A stretch of DNA of 64,000 bases from Deltaproteobacteria bacterium (GCA_016792625.1 JAEUKK010000061.1:1-64000), one strand, 5' to 3'; shown: positions 1 through 8,780, counted from the first letter of the stretch. Translations and numbers: made by a program. The notes: generated from the letters alone by a model not told the origin.

Positions 1-4
1 CCCC

Positions 5-382
5 ATGCCCGCCCCCGCTGTACACACCCACTCCGTCGAGATTGACGGCCAGCTCCACACCTGGGAGGTCCCGCGCCTCTGGGCCCTCGCCGCCGGGCTG
101 CCCACCTTCGCTTACCCGGTCGCGGACTTCGCTGGCCTTGATGAGGTCATGTGGTTCGGCCCGCACCGCCCGCCGACCGTGCGCGCGGTGCTCGAGCACC
201 TCGCCCGCATCGAAGCCGCCGATCTTGACCAGCCCATTATTTTGAGCGCCTCGGGCCTGGTGATGGACGGCGTGCACCGCATCTGCCGGGCCCTGCGCGA
301 GGGGCGCGAGACGGTGCTGGCGGTGCGCTTCGTGGTGAACCCGCCGCCGGATCGGGTGCAGGGGGCCTCGCGGTCGGCTTGA
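5..382 (+). CDS. ParB-like domain protein
   Basis: 125-residue protein. The C-terminal half reads as a ParB/Srx-like fold signature: a hydrophobic strand ending in LSASG, then VMDGVHRICRALREG followed by a V-rich strand, as in the small proteins where a D-G-x-H-R segment is followed by A-L-x-x-G. No DNA-binding helix-turn-helix or CTPase part is visible, so it is probably not a chromosome-partition ParB but one of the short stand-alone homologues of unknown role. The ATG lies at the very edge of the window, so the upstream signals cannot be judged and the gene could start earlier. It converges with the DUF885 gene on the other strand. Confidence 0.6.
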   Translation: MPAPAVHTHSVEIDGQLHTWEVPRLWALAAGLPTFAYPVADFAGLDEVMWFGPHRPPTVRAVLEHLARIEAADLDQPIILSASGLVMDGVHRICRALREGRETVLAVRFVVNPPPDRVQGASRSA

Positions 383-492
383 TTGACCGACCGATTCGGT
401 CCGACTGGTGAGGCTGGGGTCGAGGCCGCCGACCGCGTGGGTGGTGTGGGTCGGGGGCGCTCCCCCTGGGCGCAGACGTGGAGGGGGTGCCC

Positions 493-2163
493 TCAGGCCG
501 CTGCGGGCTCCGCCGCCATCTGCGCCTGGAGCAGCCCGAGGCCCATCGCCCCCATATTCAAGAGGCGGTCATGGAAGGCGGGCAGCCCGCCCGCGCGGCC
601 GCGGCGCAGCCAGTCCGCGCGCAGCTCGAGCATGACCCGCTGGCCGACCTTGTAGGTGATCGCCTGGCCGGGCCAGCCGAGGTAGCGCACGACCTCACTC
701 TCGGCGAAGTCCACGGGCAGCAGCGCCCGCTCGTGCAGCACCTGGGCCGCGAGCGCCGGCGTCCAGGCTTGGCCTACGGCCACGCCCCCGCCGGCCTCGG
801 TGGGCAGCCCCAGGTGCAGGCCGATGTCGATGACCACTCGCCAAGCCCGGGCGAGCTGCCCGGCGAGGTAGCCCACCCGTTCGGCGGGATGGGCGAAGAA
901 GCCCTGCTCGTCCATCAGCTGCTCGGCGTAGAGCGCCCAGCCTTCGGCGTGGCCAGTGCACTCGTTGTAGACCCGCTGGAAGCGCGACAGCGCTGCGCCG
1001 CGGAGCAGCTGGGCGCCGATCTGCAGGTGGTGGCCGGGGATGCCCTCGTGCACGATGGTCGTGCGCTCCAACCACATGGGCATCGAGGCCCGGTCGCCCG
1101 GCTGCACCCAGATGGCGCCGGGGCGGCGCAGGTCTTCGCTCGGCGGGCAGTAGTAGGCGCCCACCTTCCCGCCCGCCGGCGCGAGGCGCACGTCGAGGGC
1201 CAACAGCGGCTCAGGTACGGTGATCCCAGCGCGGCGCGCCGCCTCGGTGGCCTCGGCGACGGTCGCCGCCACCTGGGCCAAGAAGGGCTCGGGCAGGGCC
1301 GCCTGCCAGGTGGGGTCAGCGTGCAGGCGCGCCACCCCCTCGGCCCGGCTGTGCCCAGGCTGGGCCCGGGCCAGCGCCGCGTCGAGCTCGGCCTCGAGGC
1401 TGCGCACCTGTGACCAGCCCCACGCGTAGGTCTCGGCGAGGTCGAGGTTCAGACCGAGGTGCCGGCGGGCCGCGCGCTGGTAGCGCGCCGCGCCCACCCC
1501 GTCCTGCGTCGGCGCTTGGGGCAGGTAAACTTGCTCCAGCCAATCGGTCAGCGCGTCGCTGGCCCGCTGTGCCGCGAGGGCCGCGGGGGTCGGGCCCTGC
1601 CCCTGCGCCGCCGCAAGGCGCAGCAAGAGCGGGGCCTCACCGTCGGCCGGCGCCTGTCGCGCCCGGCCCTGGTCGACCGCCGCCCGCACCTGGCGGGCCG
1701 CCACGGCCGCGCCGCGGCGCAGGCCCTCGGCGAGGCGCGCCTGGTAGCCGGCCCAGGCCTCGGGCAGCGCCTCAAGCCGCGCCGCGAAGGCCGCGCGCCC
1801 CTCGGCGCCGTTGGTGTCCATCAGCTCGAGCGCCATCGGGAGCAGCTGGAAGGTCGAGCTGATGTTGTTGAGATCGGCGTAGGGGTCGTCGCTGTCGAGC
1901 AGCTCGGCCTCGTCGTCGAGGTGGTCGCGCAGCACCGCCACCGCGAGGGCCGCGTCGGGCCCGTCCGCGGGCGGCAGCGCCGCGAGGGCCGCCCGGGCCG
2001 CGGCCACCGCCACGCGCTCGGCGTCGACGCCGGCCGGGCTGAGGTCACCCCAGTGGTGGTCGTGCCCGGGCACACCTGCAAAGGTCGCGAGCACCGGCCG
2101 CAGCGCGCTGCGGGTGTCGACCCATCGCCCGCTGAGCGCGAAGATGGGGTGCAGGTCGGTCAA
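493..2163 (-). CDS. DUF885 family protein (putative zinc-dependent peptidase)
   Basis: 556 residues, the usual length for DUF885 proteins. The diagnostic metal-site motif HEGIPGHHLQ lies at about residues 369-378, and the downstream region with NECTGHAEGWALYAEQLM gives further conserved His/Glu residues. Members of this family are predicted metallopeptidases related to thermolysin-like enzymes; the substrate is unknown. No signal peptide is evident, so it is probably cytoplasmic. The start is a TTG preceded at 5 nt by GAGGTGA, which is a strong ribosome-binding site; no closer ATG fits. It stands alone, downstream of a minus-strand lipoprotein gene with about 90 bp between them. Confidence 0.88.
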   Translation of the reverse strand: MTDLHPIFALSGRWVDTRSALRPVLATFAGVPGHDHHWGDLSPAGVDAERVAVAAARAALAALPPADGPDAALAVAVLRDHLDDEAELLDSDDPYADLNNISSTFQLLPMALELMDTNGAEGRAAFAARLEALPEAWAGYQARLAEGLRRGAAVAARQVRAAVDQGRARQAPADGEAPLLLRLAAAQGQGPTPAALAAQRASDALTDWLEQVYLPQAPTQDGVGAARYQRAARRHLGLNLDLAETYAWGWSQVRSLEAELDAALARAQPGHSRAEGVARLHADPTWQAALPEPFLAQVAATVAEATEAARRAGITVPEPLLALDVRLAPAGGKVGAYYCPPSEDLRRPGAIWVQPGDRASMPMWLERTTIVHEGIPGHHLQIGAQLLRGAALSRFQRVYNECTGHAEGWALYAEQLMDEQGFFAHPAERVGYLAGQLARAWRVVIDIGLHLGLPTEAGGGVAVGQAWTPALAAQVLHERALLPVDFAESEVVRYLGWPGQAITYKVGQRVMLELRADWLRRGRAGGLPAFHDRLLNMGAMGLGLLQAQMAAEPAAA

Positions 2164-2233
2164 GGGGTCACCTCTGTGCGGGCCCGCCGATGGGGGTCGC
2201 TGTGGGGTAAGTCGGTATGGGTACGACTGAGCT

Positions 2234-2254
2234 GCGGGCCAGCCTGAGGCCCGC
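2234..2254 (-). terminator. 7-bp inverted repeat directly after the lipoprotein stop codon
   Basis: GCGGGCC and GGCCCGC flank a 7-nt loop and touch the TGA of the minus-strand lipoprotein gene. There is no T-run, so if it stops transcription it does so as a GC hairpin, possibly with Rho. It may equally only protect the 3' end. Confidence 0.35.
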
Positions 2255-3064
2255 TCAGCACCCGTCCATACAGTCGCAGCTCGAGCCGCAGGCCAGCGCG
2301 GCGAGGGACGAGCCCCCGCCGCTGCAGGTGGCGCTGCAGGCCCGGGCGTCGCAGGTCATCACGCCGCCCGCGCAGCTGCCCAGGCCGCCGCACTCGAGAT
2401 CGCAGCGGCCGTCGGGCCCGCAGTCGACGAGCAAGGCCGAGCAGGCGCCGATGCCCCCGCATGAGATGTCGCAGGCGCCCTCGGCCGGGCAGGTGATCGG
2501 CGTGGCCGCGCAGGCGCCGATGCCCTCGCAGGCCACCGCGCAGTCCCAGCCGTCGGGGCAGCGCAGGGCCGAGCCCGCGCAGGCGCCGGCGTCGCCGCAG
2601 TCGATGGCGCAGACGGTGCCCGCGCAGCCGCCGGTGCAAGCCGAGGGACAGGTGCCGCCGACGTGGTCGGGCTCGCCCTCGCAGCTGTCGACCGCGCCGT
2701 CACCGCCGTCGGTGGTGCCACCGTCGGTGGTCCCGCCATCGGTGGTGCCGCCGTCCGTGCCATCCGTGCCGTCGGTGGCGCCGCCGTCGGTGGCTCCGTC
2801 TGCGCCATCGGTGGTGCCGCCGTCGGTGGCGCCGTCCGTGCCATCCGTGGCGCCGCCGTCGGTCGCGCCGTCGGTGCCGTCGGTCGCGCCATCGCTGGCC
2901 CCACCTTCGCCGGCCCCATCGCCGTCATTGGCGCCCTGCGCGCTGTCTTCGCTAGCGGCGCCGACCCCGCCGCCCTTGAGCTCGGCGCTGCCGCTCGCGC
3001 AGGCGGTGGTGAGGAGCAGGGCCCCGAGCAGGGCGGGCAGGTATCGCAGGGAGCGCAGGAGCAT
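2255..3064 (-). CDS. Cys-rich lipoprotein with DG/T-rich linker
   Basis: 269 residues from the ATG chosen here, which has GAGAGG upstream and opens directly on a lipoprotein signal peptide ending in LLLTTAC (modified Cys at 22); the longer upstream reading has no signal. After the Cys comes a low-complexity stretch of about 90 residues built from TDG, GATDG and GTDG units, then a domain of about 140 residues with more than twenty cysteines. These fall in repeats of about 20-25 residues with the pattern CGGxGAC followed by a C-rich turn, which suggests a disulfide-stabilised surface domain. Similar Cys-rich repeat lipoproteins are common in Myxococcota and have no known function. Predicted to be anchored in the outer membrane with the linker spanning the surface layer. 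Confidence 0.78.
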   Translation of the reverse strand: MLLRSLRYLPALLGALLLTTACASGSAELKGGGVGAASEDSAQGANDGDGAGEGGASDGATDGTDGATDGGATDGTDGATDGGTTDGADGATDGGATDGTDGTDGGTTDGGTTDGGTTDGGDGAVDSCEGEPDHVGGTCPSACTGGCAGTVCAIDCGDAGACAGSALRCPDGWDCAVACEGIGACAATPITCPAEGACDISCGGIGACSALLVDCGPDGRCDLECGGLGSCAGGVMTCDARACSATCSGGGSSLAALACGSSCDCMDGC

Positions 3065-3167
3065 CGGGGCCTCTCGCCGGGCCTCGGGGGGCGGTGTGCC
3101 CGGCCGCCTCATGCTCCCACGGCGGGGCGGCGGGCGCAAGCGGCCCGCGCGGGGCCGCGCGCCGCGC

Positions 3168-4583
3168 TCAGCTCAGGCGCTGGGGCTCGATGCCCAGGGT
3201 GGACATCTGGGCGGCGTCCCAGGCCTCGATGGGGTCGAGGCCGGCGATGTAGCGGCGCTTGGGGTTGGCCAGCGCGCGCTTGACGCTCGCGATCTCGAGG
3301 CCCGAGACGGCGATGGTCGAGGCGTAGCGCGGCAGGTCGCTCTCGGTGAGCTTGTCAAGCCAGTGTCGGCCCACGTTGCGCCAGTCGCCCACGGCCTTGC
3401 AGATCCGCTGGTAGTGCTCGGCGACCTCGGTGGGGTGCAGGTGCGTGGGCCGGTGACAGACGGTGTAGCCGTCGTAGTCGCGGCTGATGGTGCCCGGCAG
3501 CAGGCGGCCCTCGCGCTGCACGGTCTCGAACATCGAGGTCTCTGGATAAGGACAGACGATGCCCACGAAGGTGACCGAGAAGAAGCGCAGGTTGAGCAGC
3601 AGCGCGGGCAGCTTTTCGAGGTAGTCGCTGGTGTCGCCGTCGGTGCCGACCAGCAGGCCAAAGCTGACCAAGATGCCCAGACGCGCCGCGCCGTGGATGA
3701 TGTCTTGGACCTCGCTGAGCTTGTTTTGGCCCTTGTTCATCGCTTCGATTGAGGCGGGGTTGAGCGATTCTAAGCCTGTGTAGATGTACCGGCAGCCCGC
3801 CGCGGCCATCTGCCGTAGCAGCTCGGTGTCTTTGAGGATGTTGAAGGTCAGCGAGCAGCCCCAGATGAGCTTGTGGGGGCGCAGGGCCGCGCAGAGCTCG
3901 CGCAGGTAGGTCTTGTTGCCGCCGAGGTTGTTGTCGTAGAAGATGAACACCCGATCCATCACGCCGAAGAGGGCCTTGTTCCAGGTCATGCGCGTGGTGA
4001 TGTCAGCGATGACCTCGGGGATGGGGCGCATGCGGTAGCGCTCATGGCCGGTGAGCACGCAAAAGTTGCAGGTGAAGGGGCAGCCCCGGCTGGCTTCGAC
4101 GCCGGGCAGGCGAAAGCGGCTGCGCGAGCGGTCAATGAGGTCGTAGCGGTAGGGGCGGATGGCGGAGGGGGGCCCCTCGCCGCCGGCATAGACACGCTGG
4201 AGCTGGCCCGCCTCGAGGTCGGCGAAGAGGGCCGGGATGGCCCGCTCAGGCTCGCCGGTGACCACGACATCGAAGTGCTGCAGGGCATCTTCGGTGAAGT
4301 GCGTGGCATGGCGGCCGCCGGCCACCGTCTTGACCCCCCGGCGCCGCAGCAGCGCCGAGAGCACCTTGGTGTGCTCGTAGTAGGCGTGCAGGTACGAGAG
4401 AAAGACCACGTCCCAGTCGCCGTCGAGGGGCACAGGGCCGTCTTTTTCGTTGTACAGCTCGATGTGCGCGCCGTCGGGGCAGAGGCCGGCGATGAGCTCG
4501 GGCACCCCCGACTGCATGATCGAGGGCTCGGCGCCGGGCAGCCGGGTCGGGTGGGTGTAGGTGGCGATGATGGCGATGCGCAC
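3168..4583 (-). CDS. B12-binding domain radical SAM protein
   Basis: 471 residues from the GTG chosen here, where homologous sequence (VRIAIIATYTHPTR) begins; an in-frame ATG at 4646 would add 21 Pro/Arg-rich residues. The N-terminal third looks like a cobalamin-binding Rossmann domain. The radical SAM cluster motif CPFTCNFC (CxxxCxxC) sits at about residues 160-170, followed by the GCSLTFNI and YTGLESLNP strands of the TIM barrel. Family members carry out methylations or ring rearrangements using SAM and cobalamin, but the class here (GLESLNPASIEAMNKGQN, then a C-terminal DUF4070-like part) is generic. No biosynthetic partners lie next to it, so the substrate is unknown. Confidence 0.9.
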   Translation of the reverse strand: MRIAIIATYTHPTRLPGAEPSIMQSGVPELIAGLCPDGAHIELYNEKDGPVPLDGDWDVVFLSYLHAYYEHTKVLSALLRRRGVKTVAGGRHATHFTEDALQHFDVVVTGEPERAIPALFADLEAGQLQRVYAGGEGPPSAIRPYRYDLIDRSRSRFRLPGVEASRGCPFTCNFCVLTGHERYRMRPIPEVIADITTRMTWNKALFGVMDRVFIFYDNNLGGNKTYLRELCAALRPHKLIWGCSLTFNILKDTELLRQMAAAGCRYIYTGLESLNPASIEAMNKGQNKLSEVQDIIHGAARLGILVSFGLLVGTDGDTSDYLEKLPALLLNLRFFSVTFVGIVCPYPETSMFETVQREGRLLPGTISRDYDGYTVCHRPTHLHPTEVAEHYQRICKAVGDWRNVGRHWLDKLTESDLPRYASTIAVSGLEIASVKRALANPKRRYIAGLDPIEAWDAAQMSTLGIEPQRLS

Positions 4584-4835
4584 GGTGAGCTCGGCGGGGT
4601 GCGGGAGTGGCGCCGCCGCGCGCCGCCGCACCGCGGGGGCCCGCACCGGCCCGCCCGCCCATAGCCCAGGCCTGGCCCATTTGTGGGGCGCGCCGTGCGC
4701 GCACTTCGGCCCTCGCCTCGCGCGCGCCAGGCGGGCCGGCCGGCAGCGCAGCCGGTCGCGCAGCGACCGAGGCCCTCCGGGCCGAGCCTGGCCGGACAGC
4801 CGCCGACCGCCGCAGGCGGGCGGGGCGCCCCCTGC

Positions 4836-5300
4836 TCAGCGGCGGGCGGAGAGGGGCCGGCGCCGGCGGGTCAGGGTGAGGAGCAGCGCCCCCAGCGCGA
4901 GCACGGGGGCCGTGGGGCTGGGTGCGGCCTGCAGGCAGCCGTAGGTCGGGCCGGTCAGCGCGCCCGCCCCGCAGAGGTCGGCCCCGCCGTTGGGGTCGGC
5001 GCCCGCGGCCAGCGCGTCGAGGTCGGTCTGGCCGTCACCGTCGGTGTCGACGGCGTCGGCGTCGAGCTGACCGAGGGCGCTCACCAGGGTCTCATCTGCG
5101 CCGCCGCCCACGAGGCCTCGGGCGAATAGGGCGCCGACAAAAGGCTGGCTGGCGGTGCCTGCGCCGCCCGCCGCGGTGGCGTGGCAGACGATGCAGCTCG
5201 GCGTGCAGCTCATCCCCGCGGTGTCTTGCAGCACCGCCGGGTAGGACGGGCTCGCCCAGGCCGTGCCCAAGGCGAGCGCCGCGGCGAAGAAAGGGGGCAT
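4836..5300 (-). CDS. Small monoheme c-type protein with MYXO-CTERM-like tail
   Basis: 154 residues starting at ATG with GGAG upstream. A signal peptide ends near residue 16 (AAALALGTAWA). CIVCH is a c-type heme attachment motif, next to further cysteines. A DADAVDTDGDGQTD stretch forms a calcium-binding thrombospondin type 3-like loop. The C-terminus is a Pro/Ala segment, a hydrophobic helix and RRRR, the layout of myxobacterial C-terminal sorting tails. It is probably exported and held at the cell surface or outer membrane. It lies 41 bp downstream of the predicted heme-barrel gene in the same direction, so the two may act in one electron-transfer path. A longer reading frame to 6461 is only the shadow of that gene. 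Confidence 0.68.
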   Translation of the reverse strand: MPPFFAAALALGTAWASPSYPAVLQDTAGMSCTPSCIVCHATAAGGAGTASQPFVGALFARGLVGGGADETLVSALGQLDADAVDTDGDGQTDLDALAAGADPNGGADLCGAGALTGPTYGCLQAAPSPTAPVLALGALLLTLTRRRRPLSARR

Positions 5301-5341
5301 GGGGGCTCCGGGTGGCGTAACGAATATCGCGGATGGATATA

Positions 5342-6529
5342 TCAGAGGTAGAAGTGGAGCTGACCCAATGCGTACCAGCTCGGGTCGAGCCCCGGCGCGC
5401 ACTGCAGGGTGCCGTGCAGCACGTCGACGCGCAGATCGACCCGGGGGACGATGAACCACTGCCCGGCGAGCCAGGCGGTGGCGACCCCGGCCTCGGCGTC
5501 GCCCAGATCGGTGTCGCAGTGCTGGCCGATGCCGCGGACGTGCACGCCGTTGATGAGCTCCCAGTCGACCTCGGCGAGGCTCGCGGCGCCCGTCGAGGTC
5601 AGGCCGTCGTCGGCGCTGCGCAGCAGGTCGGCCTCGGCGAGCACGGCCACGCCGTCGAGGGGTGACCAGCGCACAAAGGGGCCGTGGGCCTGGCGGGTGC
5701 GGGGCGCCAAGGTGCCGATGTCGGCCTCGGCGGTGGTGATCAGCGAGGACAGCCCCACCTCGATGTTCTTCTTGGGCGCCCAGCTCGCGAAGCCGGCGTA
5801 GCCCCGCTCGCGGAAGGCGTCGGGTGAGACCTGGGGGTTGCCCGCGATGCCCAAGATCTCGGCCCGCAGGCCTTTGCGCTGCACCGCCACCGCCACGCCC
5901 CCCTGCTGGTCGGCGTTGGTCGAGGTGCGGGTGATGGCGCGCACATATTGGGTGTGCTCTTCGGTGCGCACGCCAAAGGGCAGGTTCATGCGCCCCGCGC
6001 GGACGAGCAGGGCCTTGCTCGGGCGCCAGCCGGCCCAATACTCGCGGGCGACCAGGTTCCAGCCGCTGTCGGACGAGCTGATCCAGGCCGCCGAGGCCCC
6101 GTCGCTCACCACGCCCAGCGAGGCCGCGCCGACGAAGTCCCCCGCCTTGAAGCCGCTGCGCAGGTCGCTCTGCATCAAGATGAAGCGGCCCGACCAGCCG
6201 GTGATGTCGCCCGCCGCGTCGGTGGTGGGCATGGGGTAGCCAAGGCTGCGCACGTCGGCCTGCATGAGCAGCCAGGAGGGCAGGTCGATCGCGCCGCGCA
6301 GGAAGTCTTTTTCGGGCCCGGGCGTCTCGCCGCTGGCCTCGCCGCCCCCGGTGGGCAGCAGCTGCATGCCGAGGGCGCGTCCATAGTCGGTCAACAGGCC
6401 AGCGCCGCTGGGGTCGACGTGGCACTGTGCGCAGCCGGTGTAGTCGTGGGCGATCATCCACGGGTATGCGTAGGCTGGCCCGCCGAGGCTAAAGAGAGCG
6501 ACCGTGAACAGCGCAGCAGAGGCCATCAT
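5342..6529 (-). CDS. Predicted outer-membrane beta-barrel with N-terminal heme motif
   Basis: 395 residues from the first ATG of an ATG-ATG pair with CAGGG upstream; an upstream ATG at 6607 would put 26 charged residues before the signal peptide. The signal ends around GGPAYA, then YTGCAQCHVDPSGAGLLTDYG gives one CxxCH heme site at the mature N-terminus. The rest is alternating-residue strand sequence rich in Gly and aromatic residues (GRFILMQSD, GVAVAVQR, NIEVGLSSL) and ends in LHFYL, which resembles an outer-membrane insertion signal. I infer a porin-like barrel with a periplasmic heme plug. Homologues in delta- and gammaproteobacteria are mostly unnamed. It may work with the small cytochrome downstream. 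Confidence 0.7.
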   Translation of the reverse strand: MMASAALFTVALFSLGGPAYAYPWMIAHDYTGCAQCHVDPSGAGLLTDYGRALGMQLLPTGGGEASGETPGPEKDFLRGAIDLPSWLLMQADVRSLGYPMPTTDAAGDITGWSGRFILMQSDLRSGFKAGDFVGAASLGVVSDGASAAWISSSDSGWNLVAREYWAGWRPSKALLVRAGRMNLPFGVRTEEHTQYVRAITRTSTNADQQGGVAVAVQRKGLRAEILGIAGNPQVSPDAFRERGYAGFASWAPKKNIEVGLSSLITTAEADIGTLAPRTRQAHGPFVRWSPLDGVAVLAEADLLRSADDGLTSTGAASLAEVDWELINGVHVRGIGQHCDTDLGDAEAGVATAWLAGQWFIVPRVDLRVDVLHGTLQCAPGLDPSWYALGQLHFYL

Positions 6530-6599
6530 CGGGCCCTGCGAGCGCCGACGGCGCGCTGGGCACGGCAGCTCTTGACCCCCCTTGGGTGTGGCGGGTTGC

Positions 6600-7142
6600 T
6601 CAGCCATCGATGAGCTCGACGGTGGCCGAGGCCTTCATCTTGGGGTCGATGGTCACGCCCATGTAGACGGGGATCGCGATCCCGTGCGTGGACACGTCGA
6701 AGTTGAAGTTCGCCTCGAGCTTGGTGACCGCGCCGCTCTTCTTCGCGCTGTAGCTCACCGTCACCGGCTGGCTGATCCCGCGCGCGGTGAAGGTGCCGGT
6801 GGCCGAGCCCTTCAGCTTCTCGCCGTCGGCGGCGGGCAGCTTGAGGGCGCTCTTGGGCAGGGTGACGCTGACCTCGGGGAACTTGGCCACCTCGACGTAC
6901 TTGTTGAGCATGTGGTCGTCACGCAGCGCATTGTCGGTGCTGACCGTGGCCATCGGCACGGTGAAGACGAGCTGCTGGCCGTCATCGGCGAGCTTGACGA
7001 CCTTGCTGATGCCCTGCATGTCCATCACGGTGCCGGTCGCGTCGAAGGCGACCTTGGGGGTGCCGGTGACCGACAGGGCGGCCAGCGCGGGCGCCGGGGC
7101 GGTGACCAGGGCGACGAGGACGAGGGGGATCCAGTGCTTCAA
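6600..7142 (-). CDS. YceI family periplasmic protein
   Basis: 180 residues, typical for YceI. The start is TTG at 7142 with GAGGTG 6-7 nt upstream, which begins exactly at a signal peptide (LKHWIPLVLVALVTAPAPALA); the longer ATG reading adds 93 unrelated residues. The mature part shows the lipocalin-like pattern of the family: VAFDATGTVMDMQG, NALRDDHMLNKYVEVAKFPEVSV, GSATGTFTARGISQPVTVSY and a C-terminal strand ending VTIDPKMKASATVELID. YceI proteins bind polyisoprenoid chains and sit in the periplasm. It follows the sulfide-oxidation operon after a 303-bp gap that carries two inverted repeats, so it may have its own promoter. Confidence 0.9.
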   Translation of the reverse strand: MKHWIPLVLVALVTAPAPALAALSVTGTPKVAFDATGTVMDMQGISKVVKLADDGQQLVFTVPMATVSTDNALRDDHMLNKYVEVAKFPEVSVTLPKSALKLPAADGEKLKGSATGTFTARGISQPVTVSYSAKKSGAVTKLEANFNFDVSTHGIAIPVYMGVTIDPKMKASATVELIDG

Positions 7143-7244
7143 GGTACACCTCGGGCGGTGGGCAGGGCATCCTGACGGGCGGACACGGCCTGAGGGTAGT
7201 CCACAGCCGCGCGGGCCGCACATTGGGCCAGAGGGGTTGTTTGG

Positions 7245-7266
7245 GGGAGAGATCTGCCTCTCTCCC
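7245..7266. repeat. Perfect 8-bp inverted repeat between sqr and yceI
   Basis: GGGAGAGA and TCTCTCCC flank a 6-nt loop. It lies 180 bp past the end of sqr in the 303-bp gap. There is no T-run on either side, so it could be a Rho-assisted terminator of the sulfide operon or an operator. Nothing else gene-like is seen in this gap apart from the TGTTTC repeat at 7309-7327. Confidence 0.5.
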
Positions 7267-7308
7267 ACCTTCTCGGGCGGTGGCCTGCGCCAGCGCAGGG
7301 GGCAGGAG

Positions 7309-7327
7309 TGTTTCCAAGCCTGAAACA
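7309..7327. promoter_or_regulatory. TGTTTC-N7-GAAACA inverted repeat
   Basis: TGTTTC, seven bases, GAAACA: a symmetric protein-binding-site-like element, about 170 bp upstream of the yceI start on the minus strand. The same half-site recurs in the divergent gap between the sulfide operon and the universal stress gene (11522-11579), which is why I read it as a shared operator. No correctly spaced sigma-54 promoter is seen between this site and yceI. Confidence 0.4.
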
Positions 7328-7445
7328 GCGGGGCGGCGGTGGGTCTGGGCCCGGGCCCTGGCTGGCCGCGGTGACCCGCCCGCCGCGCCCGCCGCGCGGG
7401 GGTGTGTGTGCGCTGCCCCACCCCCTGGGTCAGCGGGCACAGGCC

Positions 7446-8759
7446 TCACATGCGCCCGCGCAGCATCCCGTTCCAGTACATCTCGGGCAGGCCGTAGACC
7501 TTCATCGCCCACATCGAGTAGCGCTCTTGGCTCTGATCGAAGGGGAAGCTCTCGACCGGCTTGCCGTCGTAGTCGAACTCGGCCAGGATGAGCTTGCCGT
7601 AGCCGGTCACCAGCGGGCAGCTCGCGTAGCCGTCGTAGCGGGCGGTCGGCGCCTCGCCTCGACGCACGGCGAGCATGTTCTCGACAAGGGTGGGCGCTTG
7701 TTTGCGAATGGCCGCGCCGGTGCGGCTGGTGGGCAGGCTGCTGCAGTCGCCCAAGGACCAGACCTCGGGGTACTTGACGTGCTGCAGCGTATACTTGTCG
7801 ACGTCGACCCAGCCGGCGGCGTTGGTGAGCGGCCCGCGCTTGAGAAAGTCGGGGCCCGACATCGGCGGAACGACGTGCAGCAGGTTGTAGTTGAGCACGA
7901 GCTCGCTGCCGTTGTCGAGGTGCTTGAACACCGCCTCGCGGCTCTGGGGGCGCACGGCCACCAGATCGTGGCGGTACTGCGTCTCGATGCCCTTGCGCTC
8001 GACGACCTTGCGCAGGGTCTTCGCGTAGCGCTGCACGCCGAAGATGCCGGCGGTCGCGCTGGCGTAGATCACCTTGGACCGATCCCGCACCCCTTGGCGG
8101 CGCAGGGCGTCGTCGGCCAGGTACATGATCTTCTGGGGGGCGCCAGCGCACTTGATCGGCGTGCTGGGGAAGGTGAAGACCGCGTTGCCGCCTTGGAAGC
8201 CCGAGATGGCCTTCCAGGTCTCTTCGACATGCGGCTCGCTGTAGTTGCTGACGATGCCGCCCTTGCCGATCTGACCGACCACGCCGTCGATCTTGTGCCA
8301 GTCGAGCTGGATGCCCGCCGCGACGACGAGCTGGCCGTAGCGCAGGGCCTTGCCGCCCTCGGTGCGCACGATCCGCGCCACAGGGTCAATCTCGGCGACC
8401 TTGTCTTGTACCCAGCTCACGCCCTCGGGGATGTAGTCGGCCTCGGGGCGACCCGAGGCGGCCTTGTCGACCACGCCGCCGCCGACCAAGGTCCACAGGG
8501 GCTGGTACCAGTGCACCGTCGACGGCTCGATGAGCGCGATCTTGAGGGCCGCACCCGCCGGGTCGAGCTTAAGGCGGGCCGCGACGCTGATCCCAGCGGT
8601 ACCCCCGCCGATGATCACCACGTCGTGCTCTTCGGCGGTGACCACCGGGATGGAGGGCGCGGGGGAAGCGGCGCCCTGCGGCGGGTGACACAGCGCGCTG
8701 TTGGCCTCGGCGGCGGCGGGGGCGGTGGTGGAGGGGGTCGTGCTCTGGGTCGTGCTCAT
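7446..8759 (-). CDS. sqr: Sulfide:quinone oxidoreductase, mitochondrial-like type
   Basis: 437 residues. FAD-binding GGGTAG at 51-56 follows an N-terminal extension of about 44 residues rich in Ser/Thr/Pro. The redox cysteines of the type II (SQRDL-like) enzymes are both present: C204 in PIKCAGAPQKIMYL and C381 in YASCPLVTGYGKLILAEFDYDG. The C-terminus FPFDQSQERYSM then MLRG is also characteristic of the mitochondrial enzyme. It oxidises sulfide at the membrane, passes electrons to the quinone pool and hands the sulfane sulfur to a thiol such as glutathione. Last gene of the operon with DUF1641, persulfide dioxygenase and TauE genes, with GGAG upstream of the ATG. The product of the dioxygenase upstream fits directly. 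Confidence 0.95.
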   Translation of the reverse strand: MSTTQSTTPSTTAPAAAEANSALCHPPQGAASPAPSIPVVTAEEHDVVIIGGGTAGISVAARLKLDPAGAALKIALIEPSTVHWYQPLWTLVGGGVVDKAASGRPEADYIPEGVSWVQDKVAEIDPVARIVRTEGGKALRYGQLVVAAGIQLDWHKIDGVVGQIGKGGIVSNYSEPHVEETWKAISGFQGGNAVFTFPSTPIKCAGAPQKIMYLADDALRRQGVRDRSKVIYASATAGIFGVQRYAKTLRKVVERKGIETQYRHDLVAVRPQSREAVFKHLDNGSELVLNYNLLHVVPPMSGPDFLKRGPLTNAAGWVDVDKYTLQHVKYPEVWSLGDCSSLPTSRTGAAIRKQAPTLVENMLAVRRGEAPTARYDGYASCPLVTGYGKLILAEFDYDGKPVESFPFDQSQERYSMWAMKVYGLPEMYWNGMLRGRM

Positions 8760-8780
8760 CGGGGTGTGCTCCGGAGGGGG

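Noticed and set aside
4836..6461. 541-codon frame joining the small cytochrome to sequence upstream
   Set aside because: The upstream part is an out-of-frame reading of the heme-barrel gene; the true start is at 5300 before a signal peptide.
7216..7232. TGGCCCAATGTGCGG on the minus strand upstream of yceI as a sigma-54 promoter
   Set aside because: GG-GC spacing is 10, so it does not fit.
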